DNA of 35,669 bases from a virus, in the IMG/VR virus record IMGVR_UViG_3300034200_000391, positions 1-35,669 of that record, one strand, 5' to 3'. A program made the translations under genes and the position numbers. The first letter of the stretch is position 1, and each line of letters opens with the position of its first letter. Positions 1-6,680 of this stretch are shown here, piece after piece. The notes beneath the pieces were generated by a model. That model was not told the DNA's origin. It saw only the letters and a list, made by a program, of their open reading frames with translations, and did no database searches.

Positions 1-1383
1 TCTTACTACACCCTTGTCTTTAAATGAAAGAAAAGTAGCAATAGATGCAACATGTCTATACTGTCTAACTAGATAGTCTTTAACTTCTTCACGACGTGTA
101 TCCTGAATATCTGTATCAATATCAGGAAAGTCATTACGATCTGGGTTGATAAATCGGAAGAAGAGAAGGTTATGCTTAATTGGATCGATGTCTGTAATTC
201 TTAGTACATAGCATAAAAGTGACCCTGCTGCAGAACCACGACCAGGACCAACCATGATCCCCTCTTTCTTTGCCCATGTAATCATGTTGCGTACAACCAA
301 AAAGTATGGACCGAACTTCTTATCCTTAATTACTTTTAGTTCTTCGTCTAGTCTATCTAGATATACTTGATCACCTTCGTGACCTCGTTCTTTTAATCCT
401 TCTAGCGCTAACTCCTTTAGTTCTTTGTCTGGGTGCTTGTATTGAACAGGTAGTAGATCTAGACCTTCTTGAATTCCATAGTCGCTAACCTTTTCTGCAA
501 TCTTCAACGTATTTGCATAGATATCTGGTCTATCAATTCCTTGAGACTCCATAGCAGATTTCATCTCTTCATAAGATAGAAGGTGAATGTCAAACTTATT
601 AAATGTTATTTGGCGGTCTTCTCCATACAAGTAGTCAAGTCGTTCCATCATGTTTTCTTTTTTCTTTGACTTCTCGTAGGTATGCTCTTTGTCAATCTTG
701 ACATGTGTATTAAGAAGTAACTTAAACTCTTGAATTTCTTTTTGTTCTGCACAACTGTGATGGCAGTCTGGAGTTACAACAACCTCTACAGAAAACTCAT
801 CAGCCAACTGGATTAGTTGCTTATTTATTTCTGCTGGGTTATGTGGCATAACCTCAATATAGTAGTCATCATTAAATACACGCTTAAACCATTCAATGTA
901 TTTCTTTGCGATTGCAAACTCATCATTCTCAAGTGCTTTGACAAGCACACTACTTGGGCATGCAGATGTTACAATAATTCCTTCTGAATACTTCTCAAGG
1001 ATCTCGAAGTCAAACCTTGGCTTTTTAAAGTATCCCTCTGTCCAAGAAATTTCACTAATCTTATTTAAATTCTCTAAACCAATTTGGTTCTTGGCGAGAA
1101 GGACTATATGGTTATAAACTAGATCAAGATCTCCGTCTCTTTCAGACTTGTCTCTTGTATCAAATCTATCTTGACACATATAGCCTTCTACACCAAGTAT
1201 AGGCTTAATACCCTTCGCTTTTGCAATACGGTGCAGTTCCCTATGCCCAGATAAAGTACCGTGGTCAGTGATGGCAATTGCTGGCATCCCTAACTCAACT
1301 GCACGGTCAACGTATTCTTCTGGAGTAGCGATTCCGTCAAAGAGGGAATAGTGGGTATGTACGTGTAAGCCTACGTAAGACAT
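1..1383 (-). CDS. dnaE: DNA polymerase III alpha subunit (DnaE-type, family C), N-terminal part
   Basis: This is the replicative DNA polymerase, which extends primers at the phage fork. I translated 461 codons from the ATG at 1383; the frame stays open to base 1, so the C-terminal part lies outside the window. The N-terminus is a PHP domain with the metal-binding pattern HVHTH (residues 7-11), ITDHG (38-42), a Glu at 66 and a His at 92, which looks intact and could give proofreading activity. Further on come GPGRGSAAGS and, near residue 420, PDIDTD, which carries two of the catalytic aspartates of family C polymerases. The start is 3 bases after the stop of the ssDNA-binding protein gene, so it ends a helicase, primase, SSB, polymerase operon. 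The family is clear; whether the full protein keeps beta-clamp and tau-binding regions cannot be seen. Confidence 0.93.
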   Translation of the reverse strand, partial: MSYVGLHVHTHYSLFDGIATPEEYVDRAVELGMPAIAITDHGTLSGHRELHRIAKAKGIKPILGVEGYMCQDRFDTRDKSERDGDLDLVYNHIVLLAKNQIGLENLNKISEISWTEGYFKKPRFDFEILEKYSEGIIVTSACPSSVLVKALENDEFAIAKKYIEWFKRVFNDDYYIEVMPHNPAEINKQLIQLADEFSVEVVVTPDCHHSCAEQKEIQEFKLLLNTHVKIDKEHTYEKSKKKENMMERLDYLYGEDRQITFNKFDIHLLSYEEMKSAMESQGIDRPDIYANTLKIAEKVSDYGIQEGLDLLPVQYKHPDKELKELALEGLKERGHEGDQVYLDRLDEELKVIKDKKFGPYFLVVRNMITWAKKEGIMVGPGRGSAAGSLLCYVLRITDIDPIKHNLLFFRFINPDRNDFPDIDTDIQDTRREEVKDYLVRQYRHVASIATFLSFKDKGVVR

Positions 1384-1386
1384 CTA

Positions 1387-2040
1387 TTACCAGTCGATGT
1401 TTGTGCTGGTAACAGAAGGTGAATCAAATCCAAAGAAGAATGCTTCTTGCTCTGGATATGGAACCTCACGGACAACCTTTTCTAGGTTGAAGAATTCAAA
1501 ACCAGTCCATGCAAAAGGCTCTGCATCTGGCTTTGATGGTAGAAGTGTGTAATTGGTTTCAGTTCCCTGACCATTACGCTTTAACTTCCACTCTAGGTTT
1601 GAAATGCTACCTGTATCAAGTGCATATTCACGAATGTTGTTAAACGCTGATTGCTTTGAGATACCCTGAGACCATACGGCAATGTATGCATCTTCTGTAC
1701 CATCATTAATTAAAACGTTGCAGTAAAAGCGAAGACGTGCTCGCCAGCCTGACTTTGGTTCCTTCTTTGCCATTTCGCAACCGAAGCAACGACCCTCTGA
1801 GTCCATTGTACAAGCAGCCTTTCGCTTGTAGTCCTTTGGGTTTGTGTGCTCTGCAACAACTACAGAAAGACCACGATCTTCTGAGAAGTTTGCTGAGTCC
1901 TGATCTAGTTCTTCTACGAATCGAACCTTAGCAGATTGTCCATCTGCAAGTTTGACCCAACGAACCTTTTGTCCTGTACCTTCATACTTTGGTTTTTCGA
2001 GCAGGGCGTTGATATCTTTTAATCCCTTAATTACGCTCAT
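1387..2040 (-). CDS. Single-stranded DNA-binding protein with gp32-like zinc site
   Basis: A protein of 217 residues, probably coating single-stranded DNA at the replication fork. Residues His65, Cys77, Cys85 and Cys88 form an H-x11-C-x7-C-x2-C pattern, close to the zinc site of T4 gp32 (His64, Cys77, Cys87, Cys90), and at the same distance from the N-terminus. The region around it has the alternating aromatic and basic residues expected of an OB fold (for example WRARLRFYCNVLI, 99-111). The C-terminus is mildly acidic and ends in Asp-Trp, but lacks the strongly acidic tail of bacterial SSB. The start is supported by AAAGGAGAAACAT directly before the ATG. It sits between primase and DnaE, which fits an SSB. 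The zinc pattern is seen; the gp32 assignment is inference from it and from context. Confidence 0.72.
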   Translation of the reverse strand: MSVIKGLKDINALLEKPKYEGTGQKVRWVKLADGQSAKVRFVEELDQDSANFSEDRGLSVVVAEHTNPKDYKRKAACTMDSEGRCFGCEMAKKEPKSGWRARLRFYCNVLINDGTEDAYIAVWSQGISKQSAFNNIREYALDTGSISNLEWKLKRNGQGTETNYTLLPSKPDAEPFAWTGFEFFNLEKVVREVPYPEQEAFFFGFDSPSVTSTNIDW

Positions 2041-2068
2041 ATGTTTCTCCTTTTATGTTGTGTGTATA

Positions 2069-3013
2069 TTAGTTTAGCATAGACATGATAGATTTGTCAA
2101 ACTGGAAGTCCAACTTCTTTATTTCCTCATCAGTCATATCGCCTATGTCTTTATATTGTTTGTCTAATTTAATAACAGAAACACGAGAACCAAGTTTTTC
2201 AAGTATCTTGCTTTTCATGTTTCCTCCTGCCTCATCATTATCTGCAATAACAATAATATTATTGAAATATTTCTGAAGCAATTCTATTTGTATGTTGGAG
2301 ACATTTGCTCCTAGTGTTGCCACTGCTGGAAATCCTATTTGATCAAGTCTAATTGCATCAAAGGAAGACTCTACAATATACACTTTATCAGCAGTCTTTA
2401 CTCTATTAAGATTAAATAATGTTTTTGATTTTGGTAGTCCAGGTGTATTCTTAAACTCTTTACCCTCGATTGATCTACCAACAAAGCCAACTGGTATTCC
2501 ATCTGGGCTATGAACTGGAACTGTAACCATATCTTGTTTTTCTGAATACCCTAATGCAAACTTTGACCAAGAGGTTGTTTCAAGTTTTCTATATTTAAAA
2601 TAATCCTTTGCTCTATCAGATGATAACAAGTTATTGTATAGACGCTTAAGTATTAGTTCATCAAAGGGGACAAAGTCTGGCTTTTTATATAACTGCTTAT
2701 TTACTTCTTGTTCTAGATTTCCTTCTTGCTCCTTGTTCTTGATAAATCGAACAGACTCAAAATAGGTTCTTCCAGAAACATGCATAACTAACTCAACTAA
2801 ATCTGCAACCTTGTGACATGAGAAACAAAAAAATGTTCCGTTGTTCTTATCTACTTCTCCTGCTGGAGTTCTATTGTTTGCGTGGAAAGGACAGAAAATA
2901 ATATAATCAGAATCAACTTCTGATTCAACGTCTAGACCTGCTCCTGTGATAACTCTTTGGATTTGGTCTTTGGTATAAGTATTGCCTTGTTTACGTCTAT
3001 TCCTGCTATCCAT
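2069..3013 (-). CDS. dnaG: DNA primase (DnaG-type: CHC2 zinc finger plus TOPRIM)
   Basis: Makes RNA primers for DNA synthesis. The protein has 314 residues. A CHC2 zinc-binding domain is marked by Cys41, His44, Cys63 and Cys66 (C-x2-H-x18-C-x2-C). The TOPRIM fold follows: VYIVESSFDAI carries the catalytic Glu at 215, VIADNDEAG carries Asp258 and Asp260, and further acidic residues lie at 289-292. At 314 residues it is about half the length of bacterial DnaG (near 580) and ends soon after TOPRIM, so the C-terminal helicase-binding domain is missing. The N-terminus overlaps the preceding gene by 82 bases, but the start at 3013 has a plausible ribosome site (AGGGAGAAAG). It lies two genes after the helicase and directly before the SSB gene. 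Confidence 0.92.
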   Translation of the reverse strand: MDSRNRRKQGNTYTKDQIQRVITGAGLDVESEVDSDYIIFCPFHANNRTPAGEVDKNNGTFFCFSCHKVADLVELVMHVSGRTYFESVRFIKNKEQEGNLEQEVNKQLYKKPDFVPFDELILKRLYNNLLSSDRAKDYFKYRKLETTSWSKFALGYSEKQDMVTVPVHSPDGIPVGFVGRSIEGKEFKNTPGLPKSKTLFNLNRVKTADKVYIVESSFDAIRLDQIGFPAVATLGANVSNIQIELLQKYFNNIIVIADNDEAGGNMKSKILEKLGSRVSVIKLDKQYKDIGDMTDEEIKKLDFQFDKSIMSMLN

Positions 3014-3258
3014 TCGCTTTTCTTTCTCCCTGTGTATACTCCGTGTATTGATAATTCAAAATTAAAACATTTTTTGTTTTCAACATAGTCTATAGTAAAT
3101 ACTGGCTCAATGTCAAATCTTGGCACATAGCCACATAGTCGCATCTCAGATACGACAAGCCTAATGTACTCCCCTTTAAGCCTACCAATAGCAGAGTCAT
3201 CGTGGATTACCCCATCCAGACTAAACTTTTTAATTGGCTTGTGATGATAATTTGCCAT
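2932..3258 (-). CDS. Small hypothetical protein between helicase and primase
   Basis: A protein of 108 residues that I do not recognise. It is soluble-looking, with basic N- and C-termini (MANYHHKPIKK, and KTKSKELSQEQV at the end) and no clear zinc or nucleotide-binding motif. It lies between the helicase and primase genes, so a replication or DNA-binding role is possible but unproven. Two features are odd. Its last 82 bases overlap the primase gene in another frame. And its ATG has no Shine-Dalgarno sequence; instead a TATAAT box ends exactly 6 bases upstream with TTGAGG 17 bases further, so the mRNA should start at the ATG itself (leaderless). Confidence 0.72.
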   Translation of the reverse strand: MANYHHKPIKKFSLDGVIHDDSAIGRLKGEYIRLVVSEMRLCGYVPRFDIEPVFTIDYVENKKCFNFELSIHGVYTGRKKSEWIAGIDVNKAILIPKTKSKELSQEQV

Positions 3259-3293
3259 ACATTAATTATACCCATATGTTTACTTATCCTCAA
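3259..3293 (-). promoter_or_regulatory. Promoter for a leaderless mRNA (gene starting at 3258)
   Basis: On the minus strand TTGAGG (3293-3288), a 17-base spacer and TATAAT (3270-3265) are followed after exactly 6 bases by the ATG at 3258. A start point 7 bases after the -10 box would coincide with the A of the ATG. There is no ribosome-binding sequence. The -35 box lies within the last codons of the helicase gene. Confidence 0.66.
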
Positions 3294-4500
3294 AGTCTTT
3301 GTATCTGTAGTATCCCTTGTCGAAGTCACACTGGACCAGAAAGTCCCCCATAAACCCGTTTCTGTTCTTTCTAAAGGCACACTCAATAACATCACTGTTG
3401 GTTGCACGACCTAAGGCTAATACCCAGTCTGCATCGTATGCGATTTGTCTAGACCATGCAGTTTGGCCTAGGGTTGGTACAGAACTGAGATCATTGACAT
3501 CGTCTGGAGTTGCAGAAGAAATTGCAATCAGTGGAATCTCTTCTCCAATAGCCATAAGTTTAAGTTCTCGTGAAAGGTTCTTCATTCGTACCGTTTCATT
3601 ATCTGCCTTTTGGTTTGGACTCATTAACTGTAAATAGTCAACAATTACAAAGTCTGGCTTATACTGATCAATCTTTCCACGTAATACTGATGGAGTAATT
3701 TCTCCACCTTGATCATTTGAGATAATGTGGAACTCTGGCTTTCCAGCAAGGTTCTTAGCATGCCAAGACTTTAGCATATCAAGTTCTATTTCTCCGTTAG
3801 AGATCTTTCTGTGTGACCAAAGACCTTCTCCCATAATTGTAAATACACGATTACGAACTTCTGTCTCAGACATTTCTAAAGAAATAATCATTGGAGACTT
3901 TCCCTGCTTCCATGCCTGGACTGCAAAATAAAGTGCAAGCCATGACTTACCAATTCCTGGATATGCAAGGAAGACTCCAAGTTGTCCTGGCATAATTCCA
4001 GCAGGAAGATAGTTATCAAATCCTGGGAGACCAGTTTTAATACCAGATATACCAAGAGCCTTTTGCTCTTTTACATTTTCAAAGTATGCAATTGCAGACT
4101 CTAAATCAGTAACATCGATATCACGAATAGCAGAAGTATTTTTCTTTAATTCTGAAGTTTTTGTAATTAGATTATCTAAAGCCTCATTACCGTTTCCTGA
4201 CTGAACATCTGAAGCAGCAGTCCTGATGATATCTTTTAGACTATCATTTAAATATTCTGTTTGAAGTTCTTCTAGGTGATGCTTGGTTGCACCAATACCT
4301 TGGATTGGCTGGAAGTCTCTAAACTTATCAACGACAAGATCTAGTGGAGGAGTTGCGCTATTGTGCTCAAAATAGTTACGAATAAAAGTCCAGATGTCAT
4401 TATGAGTACGAAGAAGGTTATCAACATTTGCTTGTAGAAGAACGTGCACTTGCTTATCAGTTAATACGGCTGTAATTAATTTTGCCTCTGTATTATTCAC
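3280..4500 (-). CDS. dnaB: Replicative DNA helicase (DnaB-like)
   Basis: Unwinds DNA at the fork as a hexameric RecA-fold motor. The protein has 406 residues. A helical N-terminal region (to about 130) precedes the ATPase core: Walker A AYPGIGKS at 179-186, the DnaB signature SLEMS at 207-211 with the catalytic Glu at 209, Walker B FVIVDYLQLM with Asp288, and a C-terminal sensor or arginine-finger region (FRKNRNGFMGDF). It is a little shorter than bacterial DnaB (about 470) because the N-terminal domain is reduced. The start is a GTG, chosen because AAGGAG lies at the right distance and the preceding gene overlaps it by 8 bases. It heads the helicase, primase, SSB, polymerase run. Confidence 0.93.
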   Translation of the reverse strand: MNNTEAKLITAVLTDKQVHVLLQANVDNLLRTHNDIWTFIRNYFEHNSATPPLDLVVDKFRDFQPIQGIGATKHHLEELQTEYLNDSLKDIIRTAASDVQSGNGNEALDNLITKTSELKKNTSAIRDIDVTDLESAIAYFENVKEQKALGISGIKTGLPGFDNYLPAGIMPGQLGVFLAYPGIGKSWLALYFAVQAWKQGKSPMIISLEMSETEVRNRVFTIMGEGLWSHRKISNGEIELDMLKSWHAKNLAGKPEFHIISNDQGGEITPSVLRGKIDQYKPDFVIVDYLQLMSPNQKADNETVRMKNLSRELKLMAIGEEIPLIAISSATPDDVNDLSSVPTLGQTAWSRQIAYDADWVLALGRATNSDVIECAFRKNRNGFMGDFLVQCDFDKGYYRYKDFEDK

Positions 4501-4801
4501 TTAACCACTCCTTAGCCATTCGTCTACGCTCTGCTCTTTCTTTATCATCATTTTGCTTATCTAGCCTTGCTTGAAATATTTTTTCTGCGTTGTAGGCAAA
4601 ATAGTTCCAAGATGGAGACTGGGACACAGAAAAGTAATACTCAAGTAAATCATAGCAGCCTCCAATACCATAGGACTCTATAAGGGCATCTGAAGCCCAT
4701 TGCTCTACGTTTAAATTAAGTGATGGCTTTTGCTCATACCTTGCAGTATGAAACTTGCTGTAGCGTGAAAGCAAAGCCATTCGGTCTTTGCGTTCTGCCA
4801 T
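4493..4801 (-). CDS. Small hypothetical protein upstream of helicase
   Basis: A protein of 102 residues without a motif I can name. The middle is aromatic-rich and probably helical (SYGIGGCYDLLEYYFSVSQS), and the last 25 residues are strongly charged (KQNDDKERAERRRMAKEW), as in a single long helix. Its stop overlaps the helicase start by 8 bases and its start overlaps the preceding gene as TAATG, so it is probably made together with the helicase. A helicase loader or accessory role is a guess from position only. Confidence 0.7.
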   Translation of the reverse strand: MAERKDRMALLSRYSKFHTARYEQKPSLNLNVEQWASDALIESYGIGGCYDLLEYYFSVSQSPSWNYFAYNAEKIFQARLDKQNDDKERAERRRMAKEWLSE

Positions 4802-5007
4802 TACTCGTTAATTTCAGACTTTGCTTCGTTAATCTTTTCAGTTAACTTGTCTTCTACAAACTTATACACACGCTCAAATGCTTCGTTTGTATTTTCACCA
4901 TCTCGCTTATTGTCAATGATGCCAAGATCAAGTCTTAGTGACTGAAAGTTGCCAAGGTTTAATGTGTATCCAAGTGTTACTGATACCTTTGTATTATCGT
5001 TTTCCAT
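4801..5007 (-). CDS. Small hypothetical protein (68 residues)
   Basis: A short protein beginning MENDNTKVSVTLG, with a beta-rich first half and a charged helical second half rich in Glu and Lys. I do not recognise it. A longer reading frame runs up to 5094, but the ATG at 5007 is preferred because GGGAGGG stands just before it and because the longer form would overlap the HTH gene. The stop overlaps the next start as TAATG. Confidence 0.7.
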   Translation of the reverse strand: MENDNTKVSVTLGYTLNLGNFQSLRLDLGIIDNKRDGENTNEAFERVYKFVEDKLTEKINEAKSEINE

Positions 5008-5020
5008 TTTCCCTCCCAAG
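5008..5020 (-). promoter_or_regulatory. Ribosome-binding site that fixes the start at 5007
   Basis: The minus strand reads TTGGGAGGGAAA immediately before the ATG. It lies in the short gap after the stop of the HTH gene (5024) and rules out the upstream start at 5094, which has nothing comparable. Confidence 0.7.
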
Positions 5021-5023
5021 GGA

Positions 5024-5569
5024 TTAGTTAATAGATTCACTCCAGATTGGAATAAATCTACCATCTTCTGTTCTCGTATATGTAAGTATACCATCCCCCA
5101 TACGACGTGTCAATTCTTGTCGATTGGGTGTAATATCATTTGTAATTAAATTATCTTTTCTTGGTCTACCAATATGCATACTAGCAAGGATATCACGAAT
5201 CTCTTTTACTTGCGACTCAGAGTAATATGATCTTACTTGAAACCCTCTTGCTCCACCCTTTTGAGATCCCGTTGGAAAAGGAATGACTCCTCGTTTCATT
5301 AATGATGGCATATATTTTTTATGTCTATTAACAAGTTCTGCAGTCTGTCCAACCGTGTACGCTCTTTCTCTTTTACTTTTAAAATCACTAATTAAACAAC
5401 TTTCAATCTGATCTTTTGTAATGTTATAAACAGACATTATTCCGTTTGACTTATTGTAATGGTGTATACGTATTAAATCACCATTTAAAAACCACACCTT
5501 TTTATTTCCTGGAATTACAGGTGCGACATTGTATGCTTCGCTCTCAAGATTTCCTTTTCTAGTAGCCAC
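5024..5569 (-). CDS. MerR-like helix-turn-helix DNA-binding protein with AT-hook-like motif
   Basis: A probable DNA-binding regulator of 181 residues. Residues about 70-95 (AYTVGQTAELVNRHKKYMPSLMKRGVIPFP) look like a MerR/excisionase-type helix-turn-helix followed by a wing and by a second helix (YYSESQVKEIRDILASM). Directly after it comes GRPRK (134-138), the core of an AT-hook, which in an AT-rich genome could add minor-groove contacts. The start is a GTG at 5569, supported by AGGAGGGCAA in front. The first 55 bases overlap the zinc-ribbon gene. It stands at the boundary between tail genes and replication genes, a sensible place for a regulator of either module. It could equally be a replication initiator or origin-binding protein. 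Confidence 0.66.
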   Translation of the reverse strand: MATRKGNLESEAYNVAPVIPGNKKVWFLNGDLIRIHHYNKSNGIMSVYNITKDQIESCLISDFKSKRERAYTVGQTAELVNRHKKYMPSLMKRGVIPFPTGSQKGGARGFQVRSYYSESQVKEIRDILASMHIGRPRKDNLITNDITPNRQELTRRMGDGILTYTRTEDGRFIPIWSESIN

Positions 5570-5706
5570 TTGCCCTCCTGAGACTGGTTCGGTGGATTGA
5601 ACATTTTTCTAAATCCACATAAAATACAATAAATTTCTAAAAAACTAGCAGAACTATATTGTCTATCGACAAACATTCTCCCTTTGCATTTAGTACATCT
5701 TAACAT
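5515..5706 (-). CDS. Small zinc-ribbon protein
   Basis: A protein of 63 residues with Cys4, Cys7, Cys27 and Cys30, a C-x2-C-x19-C-x2-C zinc ribbon. Such small proteins often bind nucleic acid or contact RNA polymerase, but the partner here is unknown. It has no clear ribosome site; its ATG overlaps the stop of the last tail gene as TAATG, so it is probably translated by re-initiation. Its 3' end overlaps the HTH gene by 55 bases. Confidence 0.62.
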   Translation of the reverse strand: MLRCTKCKGRMFVDRQYSSASFLEIYCILCGFRKMFNPPNQSQEGKWLLEKEILRAKHTMSHL

Positions 5707-6146
5707 TAATTCGGCAATCCGATAGCAATCAGATTTACACCAATAGTTACATTTCCTCCAGTTTTAAACTTAACTATGCCATCTACTCTAGATGCGGTAA
5801 CTGTTTTTAATACTACGGAGATGTCTGATCCTGCAGTTGTTCCACCAATATTAATAGGTGTTGCAGTTACAATTGGGGCATGCTTAAATCCACTGTATGT
5901 AAGGAAGAATGGTAACTCTCCTCCTACTCCTACTGGAGTATTGTTTGCTACCTCGGCGTAGCCTCCAACCACACGCATTTCAGATGCCCCTAGATCCTTT
6001 TTACCAAAGGAAATTGTGTCAACTGTCACATACTTATTTGATGCAGCAGAAACACTTGTAGTCAAAGAATTAACAGCATCTGCAATTTGATACAGATAAC
6101 TTACATCAATAGGCTGGCCTCTATTAGGCAATGGAATATTTGGCAT
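5706..6146 (-). CDS. Small tail-tip protein with H-type-lectin-like C-terminal half
   Basis: A protein of 146 residues at the end of the tail module. The N-terminal 45 residues look helical (SYLYQIADAVNSLTTSVSAAS). The C-terminal half (about 75-146: FKHAPIVTATPINI, then a repeated strand pattern ending GVNLIAIGLPN) resembles the six-stranded H-type lectin or gp53-like fold found at the ends of phage tail fibres, which usually ends in a similar V-x-W/L-I-A-I-G. It may therefore take part in sugar binding at the cell surface. That is inference from pattern; no database search was done. The start lacks a Shine-Dalgarno sequence and follows a promoter with almost no leader. Confidence 0.6.
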   Translation of the reverse strand: MPNIPLPNRGQPIDVSYLYQIADAVNSLTTSVSAASNKYVTVDTISFGKKDLGASEMRVVGGYAEVANNTPVGVGGELPFFLTYSGFKHAPIVTATPINIGGTTAGSDISVVLKTVTASRVDGIVKFKTGGNVTIGVNLIAIGLPN

Positions 6147-6184
6147 GGTTATTCTATTATACCATTAAACCGTGTGTGGTCCAA
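6147..6184 (-). promoter_or_regulatory. Extended -10 promoter with about 3-base leader (gene starting at 6146)
   Basis: The minus strand has TTGGAC (6184-6179), a 17-base spacer and TGG-TATAAT (-10 at 6161-6156) 9 bases before the ATG. The predicted start point at about 6149 leaves a leader of roughly 3 bases. No ribosome site is present. The TAA stop of the upstream gene lies inside the spacer. Confidence 0.55.
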
Positions 6185-6680
6185 TGACATACCCCTTCAA
6201 GTAACTATACTGTCTTGTTATTGGCGTTCCTTTTAAAAATACCTCAACCGTTACCCGATTTGGTAGTTGATTTTGATTAACATTATTAATAAAATAAGTA
6301 GTTGGTTTAATTAGTGATACAGAGTTACCTGTTATTCTTTGTTTATACTGCCAGTCTCCAGAATCATTCTTATCCCATTTAACCCAAATGTCATATTCTG
6401 ACTCTGTTCCGATTTCATATGTTGTTGACCCAACGACTTTGGTAATCCGTACTGGCTCCCATGTTGCTGTTGCTACATCCCCAACGGCGGAAATGCTTTT
6501 GTTTCCAGGTACATAAGTGTAGTTTGGATCAAGTTCTATTTGAGATGACCAATGTGACGTTCTATTCTTATCTTCTGAAACTATTCTGTATCTAAAATTA
6601 TAACCTTGAGTTTTTGAGTTAATTGGTGGAAGATCTTCTTTTTTAATTCTGATAACCTTGATATCTTTGTCTGCCATCAT
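6165..6680 (-). CDS. Tail-tip protein, beta-sandwich-like
   Basis: A protein of 171 residues. After a basic N-terminus (DKDIKVIRIKKEDLPP) it shows the strand pattern of a fibronectin-III-like or similar beta-sandwich: FRYRIVSEDKNRTSHWSS, ATWEPVRI, EYDIWVKWDKN, VTVEVFLKG. Tail tip and fibre proteins often contain such modules. The two ATGs at 6680 and 6677 both fit; the first overlaps the preceding stop as ATGA, suggesting coupling. It lies between two other small tail-tip genes. The exact role is unknown. Confidence 0.62.
   Translation of the reverse strand: MMADKDIKVIRIKKEDLPPINSKTQGYNFRYRIVSEDKNRTSHWSSQIELDPNYTYVPGNKSISAVGDVATATWEPVRITKVVGSTTYEIGTESEYDIWVKWDKNDSGDWQYKQRITGNSVSLIKPTTYFINNVNQNQLPNRVTVEVFLKGTPITRQYSYLKGYVIGPHTV

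Noticed and set aside
5008-5094. Longer N-terminus for the 68-residue gene, starting at 5094
   Set aside because: Its start has no ribosome site and lies inside the HTH gene, while GGGAGGG stands directly before the ATG at 5007.
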